Shown: one piece after another, positions 6,533-13,286 of the stretch
Layout: every line of letters begins with the position of its first letter
Position numbering within the stretch: the stretch's first letter is position 1
NCBI GenBank assembly: GCA_023457615.1
Contig: JAEWKY010000104.1
Location: 1 to 16,307, forward strand
Source of the DNA: Actinomycetes bacterium
GTDB lineage: Bacteria > Actinomycetota > Actinomycetes > Actinomycetales > Microbacteriaceae
Direction: 5' to 3'
DNA: 16,307 bases
Program-made: the position numbers and the translations under genes
The notes under the pieces: generated by a model
The model's database searches: none
Told to the model about the DNA's origin: nothing
What the model saw: only the letters and a program-made list of their open reading frames with translations

Positions 6533-7756
6533 GCCGAAGGCCTCGACGATGGGGCGGAACTTGAGCTTCGTCTCGGCGAACTCCCGGTCGGGATCGGACT
6601 CGGCGACGATCCCCGCCCCCGCGAACGCCGTGAGGGTGCCGTCGTCCGCGAGCTCGGCCGAGCGCAGCGAGATCGCCCACTTGCCGTCGCCCGCGGCATC
6701 CACCCATCCCACGGGCCCCGCGTAGCGTCCGCGGTCGAACGGCTCGAGCTCGCGGATGACCTCGAGCGCCGTGCGCGTCGGAGTGCCGGCGACGGCGGCG
6801 GTCGGATGCAGGGCGGCGACGAGATCGAGCGCGCCCGAGCCGTCGGAGAGCCGTCCGTGCACGTCGCTGCCGAGATGCCACAGGTTCGGCAGCTTGAGGG
6901 TGAACGGCAGCTCGTCGGCCGTGATGCCCGGGCCGTGCGGCCGCAGCGCCCGCAGGACGCTCTCGACGGCGAAACGGTGCTCGTCGAGATCCTTCGGCGA
7001 GGTCGCGAGCTCCGCGGCGGCGGCGGCATCCGCCTCCGCGTCGGACCCGCGCGCGTGGCTGCCGGCGAGCACGCGCGAGGTCACCTCGCCCCCCGTGACG
7101 CGCACGAGGGTCTCGGGGCTCGAGCCGAGGTGCCCGTCGACCGCGAAGGTCCAGGTGTCGGGGTAGCCGAGCGCGAGCTCGAGCAGCACGCGACGCAGGT
7201 CGGCGCCGACGGGCACGTGCGCGGTGAGGTCGCGGGCGAGCACGACCTTCTGCAGCCGGTCGGGGCCGCCGGCGCCGGAGAGGATGCGCGCGACGGCGGT
7301 GCGGACGGCATCCCGATACCCGTCGGCCCCGAGCGAGCCCGGATGCAGCGACAGGCGGTATTCGGCGCCGAGCGGCGAGGCGGCGACGGGATCGTCGGCG
7401 CCGTTCACGCGCGTGATCCAGCCGACCCCGTCGCGCCGGCCGACGACGACCCGGGGGACGATGAGCACGCTCGACCGGGCCGACGCGTCGTCGAACGCGA
7501 AGGCGCCGAACGCGACGAGACCCGAGCCGCGCACCTGGACCTCGTCGTCGACGCGCGCGGACGCGGCGACCTCCCGCCAGGCGGCGGCGGCATCCTGGAG
7601 GCGGGTCGCGCCGGAGAACTCGAGCCGCAGCGCCTCGCCGAGTCCGACGATGCCGTCGGAGCGGCGGAGGAACAGCAGCGGCCGACCGGGGTCGGCGTAC
7701 GGGATGAGCGAAGGGACCGGATCGATCCGGCGCGTTTCGACGGTGAGGTCCGTCAC
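6530..7756 (-). CDS. menF: Isochorismate synthase (MenF)
   Basis: MenF isomerises chorismate to isochorismate, the entry step of the menaquinone pathway. The 408-residue protein carries the chorismate-binding domain. KVVLARDL has Lys170 at the position of the general base, followed by DGHLGSSPETLVRV, SRVLAGSHARG, SPKDLDEHRFAVESV, LPNLWHLGSDV, and AALHPTAAVAGTPTRTALEVI ahead of GRYAGPVGW and FAGAGIVAESDPDREFAETKLKF. An anthranilate or salicylate synthase is the usual alternative, but the flanking men genes favour MenF. The GTG at 7756 is chosen because TAGGCT lies 6 nt upstream. It is transcribed divergently from menG across 70 bp and converges with ppk2. Confidence 0.93.
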   Translation of the reverse strand: MTDLTVETRRIDPVPSLIPYADPGRPLLFLRRSDGIVGLGEALRLEFSGATRLQDAAAAWREVAASARVDDEVQVRGSGLVAFGAFAFDDASARSSVLIVPRVVVGRRDGVGWITRVNGADDPVAASPLGAEYRLSLHPGSLGADGYRDAVRTAVARILSGAGGPDRLQKVVLARDLTAHVPVGADLRRVLLELALGYPDTWTFAVDGHLGSSPETLVRVTGGEVTSRVLAGSHARGSDAEADAAAAAELATSPKDLDEHRFAVESVLRALRPHGPGITADELPFTLKLPNLWHLGSDVHGRLSDGSGALDLVAALHPTAAVAGTPTRTALEVIRELEPFDRGRYAGPVGWVDAAGDGKWAISLRSAELADDGTLTAFAGAGIVAESDPDREFAETKLKFRPIVEAFG

Positions 7757-7762
7757 GGCTCC

Positions 7763-7768
7763 AGCCTA
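7763..7768 (-). promoter_or_regulatory. -10 box of the leaderless menF promoter
   Basis: On the minus strand TAGGCT (7768-7763) is followed by 6 nt and the menF GTG at 7756. No Shine-Dalgarno is present. No clear -35 was seen. Confidence 0.55.
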
Positions 7769-7813
7769 GGCCGCCCGCCCCGGAGACGCCGGACTCGGGA
7801 CACCCGCCCTGCG

Positions 7814-7819
7814 TAGGAT
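7814..7819 (+). promoter_or_regulatory. -10 box of the leaderless menG promoter; decides the start
   Basis: TAGGAT (7814-7819) precedes the GTG at 7827 by 7 nt. An in-frame ATG at 7818 overlaps the -10 box itself and would not be in the transcript, so GTG 7827 is the better start. Confidence 0.6.
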
Positions 7820-7826
7820 GGATCAA

Positions 7827-8582
7827 GTGAGCACGGCGGACCTGAACAAGGACCCGGATGAGGTGTCCGGCATGTTCGACGACGTCGCCGCCGGGTACGA
7901 CCGGACCAACACCGTGCTCAGCGCCGGCAACGCCCTCCTCTGGCGCATCGCGACCACCAAGGCGATCGATCCCAAGCCCGGTGAGCGCATCCTCGACATC
8001 GCGTGCGGCACCGGCACCTCGACCGTGCCGCTCGCCCGCGCGGGTGCGACGGTGGTCGGGGTCGACTTCTCGGCCGCGATGATCGCCGAGGCGCAGCGCA
8101 GGCATCCGAGCCTCGAGTTCCGCGAGGCCGACGCGATGAAGCTGCCGTTCGGCGACGACGAGTTCGACGCCGTGACGATCTCGTTCGGCCTGCGCAACGT
8201 GCAGGAGCCGAAGGTCGCGCTCGCCGAGATGTACCGCGTGCTCAAGCCGGGCGGGCGCCTCGTGGTGTGCGAGTTCTCGAAGCCGCCGCGCGCGCTCCTG
8301 CGGGCCGGCTACTTCGCCTATCTCAAGGTCGTCGCGCCGATCGTCGCGGGCATCACGTCGTCGAACCCCGACGCCTACAAGTACCTCGTCGAGTCGATCC
8401 AGGCGTGGCCCGACCAGCAGACGCTCACGCAGTGGATCCGCGGCGTCGGCTTCACGCGCGTCGCCTACCGCAACCTCACGACGGGCGTCGTCGCCCTGCA
8501 CCGCGGCCGCAAGCCCGAGGACCTCGCGATCCGCGCCGCGACGGCGCGTCGCACGGGTCGCGCGAAGCCGACCGCGTCATGA
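7827..8582 (+). CDS. menG: Demethylmenaquinone methyltransferase (MenG/UbiE)
   Basis: MenG methylates demethylmenaquinone with S-adenosylmethionine, the final step to menaquinone. The 251-residue protein is a class I methyltransferase. VSGMFDDVAAGYDRTN near the N-terminus is the UbiE/MenG signature, the SAM-binding motif ILDIACGTGTS includes Asp57 to Thr64, and DAMKLPFGDDEFDAVTISFGLRNV with YRVLKPGGRLVVCEFSKP is diagnostic of the family. The C-terminal tail is basic. The GTG at 7827 is preferred over an in-frame ATG at 7818 because of the overlapping -10 box. The stop overlaps the next start (ATGA, 8579-8582), coupling it to the polyprenyl synthase. Confidence 0.95.
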   Translation: MSTADLNKDPDEVSGMFDDVAAGYDRTNTVLSAGNALLWRIATTKAIDPKPGERILDIACGTGTSTVPLARAGATVVGVDFSAAMIAEAQRRHPSLEFREADAMKLPFGDDEFDAVTISFGLRNVQEPKVALAEMYRVLKPGGRLVVCEFSKPPRALLRAGYFAYLKVVAPIVAGITSSNPDAYKYLVESIQAWPDQQTLTQWIRGVGFTRVAYRNLTTGVVALHRGRKPEDLAIRAATARRTGRAKPTAS

Positions 8583-9646
8583 GCCCCAACGCCCTCCAGC
8601 GCCGCAAGACCCTGAGCGCGTCGCTCGGTCTCGGCGAGAAGCTCTTCGCGTCGAGCGAGGAGCGGCAGTTCGCCACCGAGATCGAGGAGGGCCTCGAGAT
8701 CGTCGAGCAGCGCCTCGTCGGGCAGGTGCGCTTCGCCGACGCGATCGCCGACGTGTCGGGCCGCTACCTGCTGGATGCCGGCGGCAAGCGCGTGCGGCCC
8801 GTGCTGACCCTGCTCACGGCGCAGCTCGGCTCGGGGTCGAACGAGTCGGTGCTCGCGGCGGCCCAGGCCGTCGAGATCACCCACCTCGCGTCGCTGTACC
8901 ACGACGACGTGATGGACGAGGCGGAGATGCGCCGCGGGGTGCCGAGCGCGCAGACGGTGTGGGGCAACTCGGTGGCGATCCTCACCGGAGACCTGCTCTT
9001 CGCCCGCGCCGCCAAGCTCATCGCCGCCCTCGGCGAGGTCGGCCTCGAGCTGCACGCGGAGACCTTCGAGCGCCTCTGCCTCGGCCAGCTCCACGAGACG
9101 ATCGGCCCCCAGGACGGCGAGGACCCGATCGAGCACTACCTCGCGGTGCTCTCCGACAAGACCGGATCGCTCATCGCCCTCGCCGGACTCGTCGGCGTCA
9201 TCTACTCGGACGCCCCCGAGGAGTTCCGCGAGCCCATCCGGCTCTTCGGCGAGCGCATCGGCGTCGCCTTCCAGCTCGTCGACGACGTGATCGACCTCTC
9301 CGGGGCCGTCGAGAAGACGGGCAAGGCGGCCGGCACCGACCTGCGCGCGGGCGTGCCGACGCTGCCCGTGCTCTATCTGCGCAAGAGGGCGGCGTGGGAT
9401 GTCGACGCGGCCGCGTTGCTCGCACGGCTCGAGCGCGCCATCGAGGCCTCGACCGACGACGCCGTCGACCCCGACTTCCCGCCCGCCGTCGCCGAGCTGC
9501 GCCAGCACTCGGTCACGGACGATACGATCGCCGAGGCGCGACGCTGGGCCGACCGTGCGGTGGATGCTCTCGAGCCGCTGCCGGACGGTCCCGTGAAGAA
9601 GGCGCTCACCCGCTTCGCGCAGGCGATCGTCGAGCGATCCGGCTGA
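8579..9646 (+). CDS. Long-chain trans-polyprenyl diphosphate synthase
   Basis: This enzyme condenses isopentenyl diphosphate units into the long all-trans side chain used by MenA. The 355-residue product has both aspartate-rich motifs: DDVMD at residues 109-113 within LYHDDVMDEAEMRRG, and DDVID at 235-239 within FQLVDDVIDLSG. GGKRVRPVL and DKTGSLIALA are also family features. Ala104, five residues before the first motif, is small, which fits enzymes making long chains rather than farnesyl or geranylgeranyl products. Exact chain length (heptaprenyl to nonaprenyl) cannot be read from this. The start overlaps the menG stop in an ATGA, so it is translationally coupled with menG, consistent with quinone tail synthesis. 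Names such as ispB, hepT and grcC are all in use for this group. Confidence 0.93.
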   Translation: MSPNALQRRKTLSASLGLGEKLFASSEERQFATEIEEGLEIVEQRLVGQVRFADAIADVSGRYLLDAGGKRVRPVLTLLTAQLGSGSNESVLAAAQAVEITHLASLYHDDVMDEAEMRRGVPSAQTVWGNSVAILTGDLLFARAAKLIAALGEVGLELHAETFERLCLGQLHETIGPQDGEDPIEHYLAVLSDKTGSLIALAGLVGVIYSDAPEEFREPIRLFGERIGVAFQLVDDVIDLSGAVEKTGKAAGTDLRAGVPTLPVLYLRKRAAWDVDAAALLARLERAIEASTDDAVDPDFPPAVAELRQHSVTDDTIAEARRWADRAVDALEPLPDGPVKKALTRFAQAIVERSG

Positions 9647-9663
9647 CGTCTCCGAATACCCGC

Positions 9664-9701
9664 GGGTCGAGTGCCGCGCGCAGCGCGGTGCATCGAGACC
9701 C
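9664..9701. repeat. REP-like palindromic element, copy 1
   Basis: The element has outer arms starting GGGTCGAG and ending TCGAGACCC, and an inner perfect stem CCGCGC (9674-9679) and GCGCGG (9683-9688) around GCA. It lies in the 83-bp gap between the polyprenyl synthase and fprA, where it could end upstream transcripts. It resembles the other three elements in the window. Confidence 0.6.
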
Positions 9702-9716
9702 ACCCCCGAGCAACCT

Positions 9717-9725
9717 GAAGGAAAG
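9717..9725 (+). promoter_or_regulatory. Strong Shine-Dalgarno supporting a TTG start for fprA
   Basis: GAAGGAAAG ends 4 nt before the TTG at 9730, with AGGA at a standard 7-nt spacing. It decides this non-ATG start and contrasts with the leaderless starts of neighbouring genes. Confidence 0.75.
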
Positions 9726-9729
9726 AACG

Positions 9730-11109
9730 TTGACCAAGCTCCGCCTGGCCATCGTCGGAGCCGGCCCCGCCGGCATCTACGCCGCTGACATCCTGCTCAA
9801 GCACGAGAGGTCGTTCGACGTCTCGATCGACCTCTTCGAGGGCCTCCCCGCGCCGTACGGCCTCGTGCGCTACGGCGTCGCGCCCGACCACCCGCGCATC
9901 AAGGGCATCATCACGGCGCTCCGCGAGGTGCTCGACCGCGGCGACATCCGGATCTTCGGCAACGTGCACTACGGAACCGACATCACGCTCGACGACCTCA
10001 AGAAGCACTACCACGCGGTGATCTTCGCGACCGGGGCCGTGCGCGACGCCGACCTCGACATCCCCGGCATCGACCTGCCGGGCTCGTACGGCGCAGCCGA
10101 CTTCGTCTCGTGGTACGACGGCCACCCCGACTACCCGCGCGAGTGGCCGCTCGAGGCGGCGAGCGTGGCGGTCATCGGCAACGGCAACGTCGCCCTGGAT
10201 GTCGCACGCGTGCTCGCGAAGCACGCGGACGACCTCCTGCCGACCGAGATCCCTGCGAACGTCTACGAGGGGCTCAAGGCCTCCCCGGTCACCGACGTGC
10301 ACGTCTTCGGACGCCGCGGTCCGACGCAGGTGAAGTTCAGCCCGCTCGAGCTGCGCGAGCTCGGCGAGCTGAACGACGTCGACATGGTCGTCTACGACGA
10401 GGACTTCGACTACGACGACGCCGCGCGCGCGGCGATCGAGTCGAACAAGCAGATCCTCGTGATCGACCGCGTCTTCACGAAGTGGCGTTCGGAGGAGGTC
10501 GGCTCGGCGTCGCGTCGGCTGCACCTGCACTTCTACGCGCGACCGGTCGAGGTCGTCGCCGGCCCCGACGGCCGTGTCGCGTCGTTCACGTACGAGCGCA
10601 CTCGCCCCGACGGCGCCGGTGGTGTCGAGGGCACGGGCGAGCAGCGCTCGGTCGACGTGCAGGCCGTGTATCGCGCGGTCGGCTACTTCGGATCGCCCCT
10701 CGACGGCATCCCGTTCGACGAGCGTCGCGGCGTCATCCCGAACCACGAGGGCCAGGTGCTGCAGGCCGACCCGTCGAGCCCCGGCCAGGACAACGAGATC
10801 ATGCCCGGCGTCTACGCGACCGGCTGGATCAAGCGCGGCCCCGTCGGCCTCATCGGTCACACGAAGTCGGATGCCATGGAGACGATCCAGCACCTCGTCA
10901 ACGACCAGGCGTCCTGGTGGAGCCCGGCCGACCCGTCGGAGGCCGCGGTGACGGCGCTGCTCGAGTCGCGCGGCGTCGAGTACACGAACCTCGACGGCTG
11001 GCACGCCCTCGACCTGCACGAGATGTCGCTCGGCGAGCCCCACGGTCGCGCCCGCATCAAGGTCGTGCCCCGCGACGAGATGGTGAAGGTCTCCCGCTCC
11101 GGTCAGTGA
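9730..11109 (+). CDS. fprA: FprA-type ferredoxin/adrenodoxin-NADP reductase
   Basis: FprA-type enzymes are cytoplasmic FAD proteins that move electrons between NADPH and ferredoxins. The 459-residue length matches mycobacterial FprA (about 456). Visible motifs are the FAD-binding VGAGPAGIYAA at residues 9-19, YGLVRYGVAPDHPRIKGI, the NADPH-binding VIGNGNVALDVARVL from residue 148, the VFGRRGPTQVKF segment, and the C-terminal FAD contact ATGWIKRGPVGLIGH from 363. The frame is open far upstream into the polyprenyl synthase gene. The TTG at 9730 has a strong Shine-Dalgarno and gives the family's normal N-terminus. It is not a menaquinone synthesis enzyme; its redox partner is not in the window. 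The accessory islet begins just downstream. Confidence 0.93.
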   Translation: MTKLRLAIVGAGPAGIYAADILLKHERSFDVSIDLFEGLPAPYGLVRYGVAPDHPRIKGIITALREVLDRGDIRIFGNVHYGTDITLDDLKKHYHAVIFATGAVRDADLDIPGIDLPGSYGAADFVSWYDGHPDYPREWPLEAASVAVIGNGNVALDVARVLAKHADDLLPTEIPANVYEGLKASPVTDVHVFGRRGPTQVKFSPLELRELGELNDVDMVVYDEDFDYDDAARAAIESNKQILVIDRVFTKWRSEEVGSASRRLHLHFYARPVEVVAGPDGRVASFTYERTRPDGAGGVEGTGEQRSVDVQAVYRAVGYFGSPLDGIPFDERRGVIPNHEGQVLQADPSSPGQDNEIMPGVYATGWIKRGPVGLIGHTKSDAMETIQHLVNDQASWWSPADPSEAAVTALLESRGVEYTNLDGWHALDLHEMSLGEPHGRARIKVVPRDEMVKVSRSGQ

Positions 11110-11126
11110 GCCCGTGAGTACCGTGG

Positions 11127-11154
11127 CGTGAGGAGCGCAACGCGTCTCGAAACC
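11127..11154. repeat. REP-like element, copy 2; left boundary of the accessory islet
   Basis: The element ends in GCGTCTCGAAACC (11142-11154), a perfect 13-bp inverted match to 13244-13256. GTGAGGAGCGC upstream forms a loose second arm. It lies about 18 nt after the fprA stop and marks the change to lower GC. Confidence 0.6.
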
Positions 11155-11226
11155 GTAGTTAGCAGTCGCGCGGCCTGCGGGCTTGATGAGCGTCGCGCGC
11201 ACGCGAGAGATCGGCCAAGATTGAGC

Positions 11227-11910
11227 ATGGCCTTTGCGGACTCCGTTCAACTGGATGAAGAGCAATCAGAGTTCCGAATCGAGGCTGATTTGGGTCCAGG
11301 ACTCTCGCCGGACGCCCTTATCGACTACTTCAAAGCAAGCATCTCGACGGTCGAGTTCGCGATTTCCATGTTCGACAGGGTGGACGACCACCTTCACTAT
11401 TTCAATCCATCGGGACTGACAGTTGTCCGCTTCTCCTATCAGAACCCGTTTGTGGAGGTGCTTTCCGCCCTGATCGGCGCGGCACAAGCCGAGAAGGTTG
11501 CGAAGTTCATTCAGACGATCTCGACCATTGGCTTGGAACGCGCGGAACGCAAGGAGAAGCTCAGCCGGGAACGGCTTGACAACGTTGTCCGCGAGCTGAC
11601 GATCGAGAACGACATTGACGATCGCATCGGCGAGTCCGTGAAGCGCGAACTTGAGAACGAGGCTCTTCGGCTCGCTAACACACGCGCACGCTTCGAACTG
11701 GCAAAGGACATGGTCGAAGCGCAACGGCGGATGCGCGCCGAGGATCCGTCTGTCAAGGTTTGGAACCTTGACTATTTGTTCGCGATCCTCGGTCCACGCG
11801 CGGACAGTGACGACAGCCTCGCGTCTGAGATAGAGCTGTTCCGCATCTTCCAACCGACCGTCACCCGCGTGGATGGTGAGATCCCGCCGAACAAATCCGA
11901 AGAGAACTAG
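11227..11910 (+). CDS. Uncharacterised helical, charged protein; first gene of the islet
   Basis: I do not recognise this 227-residue protein. It is soluble, with no signal peptide. Residues 1-65 are mixed and acidic (DLGPGLSPDALIDYFKAS). Residues 69-79 (FSYQNPFVEVL) lead into a hydrophobic helix, and about 100-180 is strongly charged (ERAERKEKLSRER and onward) and probably coiled coil. The C-terminus is acidic. I chose the ATG at 11227; a TTG at 11221 is also in frame, and an upstream GTG at 11128 would begin inside the repeat element. No clear Shine-Dalgarno precedes it; CAAGAT at 11216-11221 sits 5 nt upstream and could be a weak leaderless -10. Codon use includes many A/T-ending codons, unlike the flanking men genes, which suggests acquisition. 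The next gene starts 13 nt later. Confidence 0.75.
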   Translation: MAFADSVQLDEEQSEFRIEADLGPGLSPDALIDYFKASISTVEFAISMFDRVDDHLHYFNPSGLTVVRFSYQNPFVEVLSALIGAAQAEKVAKFIQTISTIGLERAERKEKLSRERLDNVVRELTIENDIDDRIGESVKRELENEALRLANTRARFELAKDMVEAQRRMRAEDPSVKVWNLDYLFAILGPRADSDDSLASEIELFRIFQPTVTRVDGEIPPNKSEEN

Positions 11911-11923
11911 AGGTCACGAGGGC

Positions 11924-12142
11924 ATGAGCGTCAGGGAATCAGTCGAACTGCTAGAACAGTCCGTGCGCGATGCGCAGCGACATCTGGAAGGTGTAGCGGA
12001 AAGTCCCGCCAACTTGACGACTTCCCAGGTCCGACAGATTCGTGTCGAACTGGACATTCTGTGGAACGTCGTAAAGGGGATGGCGACGGCCATCGACGAG
12101 CGGTCGACTACGACGTTCGTTAGCGACGAACGGGAGCACTGA
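11924..12142 (+). CDS. Small uncharacterised two-helix protein
   Basis: The 72-residue product is hydrophilic and probably forms two helices: residues 3-24 (ESVELLEQSVRDAQRHLEGV) and 31-58 (TSQVRQIRVELDILWNVVKG), with a disordered acidic tail. AGAGG at 11910-11914 is a plausible Shine-Dalgarno 9 nt before the ATG. It is packed between the 227- and 157-residue genes with gaps of 13 and 4 nt, so it belongs to the same operon. Its size and position would suit a small accessory or partner protein, but nothing in the sequence names a function. An antitoxin role was considered and not supported. Confidence 0.65.
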   Translation: MSVRESVELLEQSVRDAQRHLEGVAESPANLTTSQVRQIRVELDILWNVVKGMATAIDERSTTTFVSDEREH

Positions 12143-12146
12143 GCGC

Positions 12147-12620
12147 TTGGACTGGGACGCGGTACGCGGGTGGGTCGCTGTCGGGATCTCAGTTCTTGCC
12201 TTTAGCCTGTCGGGACTGGCGTACTGGTCATCGAGGCGCTGGCGTGCGCGTCCGCTGGTGCAGGTCGAGCTTGACCAGTTCTTTGACTCGCCCGCCCGCG
12301 TCATCATGCCGTATCGCGAAGTGCAGATTGCAAACCGCGGGAACGCACCCGTACACGATTTTCGTGTCGAGGTCACTTGGGGGTTTGGTGAGCTGTTCGG
12401 GGACCAGAGCGATGTCGGCACGGTCGGAGCCGACGAAGTGGTGCGTGTCCTGGTCGGCCACATACTCCCGTACTTCGAAGACGCGGCGCATGAGCACGAG
12501 GTCAGCCTGAGCGTGGACCCCGAGCAACTTAGAACGGCGAAAGTCGTCGTGTCCTGGCGACAGCCGCCCGACTTCAAGCGCGTCGTGAAGCTGCCCATCG
12601 ACGCGAAGCGGAAGAAGTAG
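12147..12620 (+). CDS. Single-pass membrane protein with a predicted beta-rich domain, unknown function
   Basis: The 157-residue protein has one transmembrane helix at about residues 9-28 (WVAVGISVLAFSLSGLAYWS) followed by the basic RRWRAR. By the positive-inside rule this places the remaining domain in the cytoplasm. That domain (about 36-157) alternates short hydrophobic strands, as in YREVQIANRGNAPVHDFRVE, and looks like an all-beta, possibly Ig-like, fold. I know no specific family. The TTG at 12147 is chosen because it keeps the membrane helix, lies 4 nt after the previous stop and has GGGAG at 12132-12136. The next in-frame ATG (Met54) would delete the helix. Confidence 0.65.
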   Translation: MDWDAVRGWVAVGISVLAFSLSGLAYWSSRRWRARPLVQVELDQFFDSPARVIMPYREVQIANRGNAPVHDFRVEVTWGFGELFGDQSDVGTVGADEVVRVLVGHILPYFEDAAHEHEVSLSVDPEQLRTAKVVVSWRQPPDFKRVVKLPIDAKRKK

Positions 12621-12723
12621 CTCCCACCCAGATCGCCGGCCATGTTCGGTTCGGCGTCGTTCGTGAGCTGACGGATAGGCTCCACGGTCATCGGGAGACG
12701 CTTCCGGCAGAGAAAGGCAAGTC

Positions 12724-12909
12724 GTGATCGTTTCCATGGGTCGCGACCAGTAAGTTACGGGCCGCGGATCTCATCGCTGTTCTCAGCTCCTGGGCTGCTC
12801 TTCTTGGTGCGCTGCTAAGCATCGCCATCGAGATCTATAGGGCTCGTAAGCCGCGACCGGTCACCCCAACAGGAGCCGCCGAGAAGGAAGACGACTCTTA
12901 TGCAGCGCG
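12724..12909 (+). pseudogene. 5' part of a broken multi-pass membrane protein gene
   Basis: A GTG at 12724 has a good Shine-Dalgarno (AGAAAGG, 12711-12717) but its frame stops after nine codons (VIVSMGRDQ). One base further on, a different frame is open from 12728 to 12961 and encodes a transmembrane helix (LIAVLSSWAALLGALLSIAIEI) and a basic-to-acidic loop (YRARKPRPVTPTG, then EKEDDSYAARWRLTRA). That frame has no ATG, GTG or TTG of its own. Removing one base near 12750 would join the start to this helix; adding one base near 12910-12920 would join the helix to the 98-codon frame downstream. The GTG start and the downstream frame are in the same phase, so the two shifts cancel. This looks like one gene of about 160 codons with two compensating indels, or two sequencing errors. 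Confidence 0.5.
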
Positions 12910-13206
12910 ATGGCGGCTCACGCGGGCGTCACGGTGCTCTCGGCCATCCCGATCTTCGCCTTGATCCTCGCCGCGAACGCAATCGGGCTGTACTCTGATC
13001 TCTTTTTCTTCGGCATCCCGCTGAACGACAAGGGCGTAGTGACGCCCGAGACCTTGGCCGAGCTCAACAGCGTCCAGATCGGCAACTTCCTGCGCGCGAT
13101 TCAGGGCGTCATTGTCGCGGTGTTCGTTTTCCTCATCGTGAGGTTTGTCATTCACTACTACGCGCGGATCGTGCAAGCGTGGGAGAACGCGACGACAGAG
13201 GAGTAG
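12910..13206 (+). CDS. Two-helix membrane protein fragment, last gene of the islet
   Basis: The 98-residue frame encodes two hydrophobic helices (about residues 7-29, VTVLSAIPIFALILAANAIG, and 62-84, AIQGVIVAVFVFLIVRFVI) with a loop containing LYSDLFFFGIPLNDKGV and TPETLAEL. I do not recognise it. The ATG at 12910 is the first start after an in-frame stop at 12847 and has no convincing Shine-Dalgarno. The sequence before it in another frame encodes a further helix, so this is probably the C-terminal part of a frameshifted gene that began at GTG 12724. If ATG 12910 is used, a shortened protein could still be made. The product faces no recognisable partner apart from the preceding islet membrane protein. 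Confidence 0.5.
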   Translation: MAAHAGVTVLSAIPIFALILAANAIGLYSDLFFFGIPLNDKGVVTPETLAELNSVQIGNFLRAIQGVIVAVFVFLIVRFVIHYYARIVQAWENATTEE

Positions 13207-13243
13207 TTAGGACACGGCAACCGTCAATTCATCCGCGCGAGCA

Positions 13244-13279
13244 GGTTTCGAGACGCTTCGCTGCGCGGTGCTCAAACCC
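13244..13279. repeat. REP-like palindromic element, copy 3; right boundary of the islet
   Basis: The element begins GGTTTCGAGACGC (13244-13256), the exact reverse complement of 11142-11154, and ends GTGCTCAAACCC, making an imperfect palindrome. It lies between the convergent islet operon and the cardiolipin synthase-like gene, where it could terminate both. Confidence 0.65.
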
Positions 13280-13286
13280 GCGGGCA

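Noticed and set aside
3931..7029. A 1032-codon open frame on the minus strand
   Set aside because: It is antisense to menD and ppk2, has low-complexity Arg/Asp/Glu composition, and overlaps menF in the wrong frame.
8959..9729. Upstream extension of the fprA frame
   Set aside because: It overlaps the polyprenyl synthase, which has both aspartate-rich motifs. TTG 9730 with its Shine-Dalgarno gives the normal FprA N-terminus.
11924..12620. Toxin-antitoxin pair made of the 72-aa and 157-aa proteins
   Set aside because: No DNA-binding motif, nuclease motif or known toxin signature could be seen; small size and adjacency alone are not enough.
11951..12691. A 246-codon minus-strand frame in the islet
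   Set aside because: It is antisense to the 72-aa and 157-aa genes, Ser/Thr/Arg-rich without a fold pattern, whereas the plus strand shows start signals, tight spacing and a membrane helix.
12724..12961. Programmed ribosomal frameshift in the broken membrane gene
   Set aside because: No heptameric slippery sequence or downstream structure was recognised, and two separate shifts would be needed; decay or read error is simpler.
11142..13256. Islet as an insertion sequence or composite transposon
   Set aside because: No transposase or integrase is encoded and no direct target duplication is visible outside the 13-bp inverted repeats; the repeats belong to a wider palindromic family.
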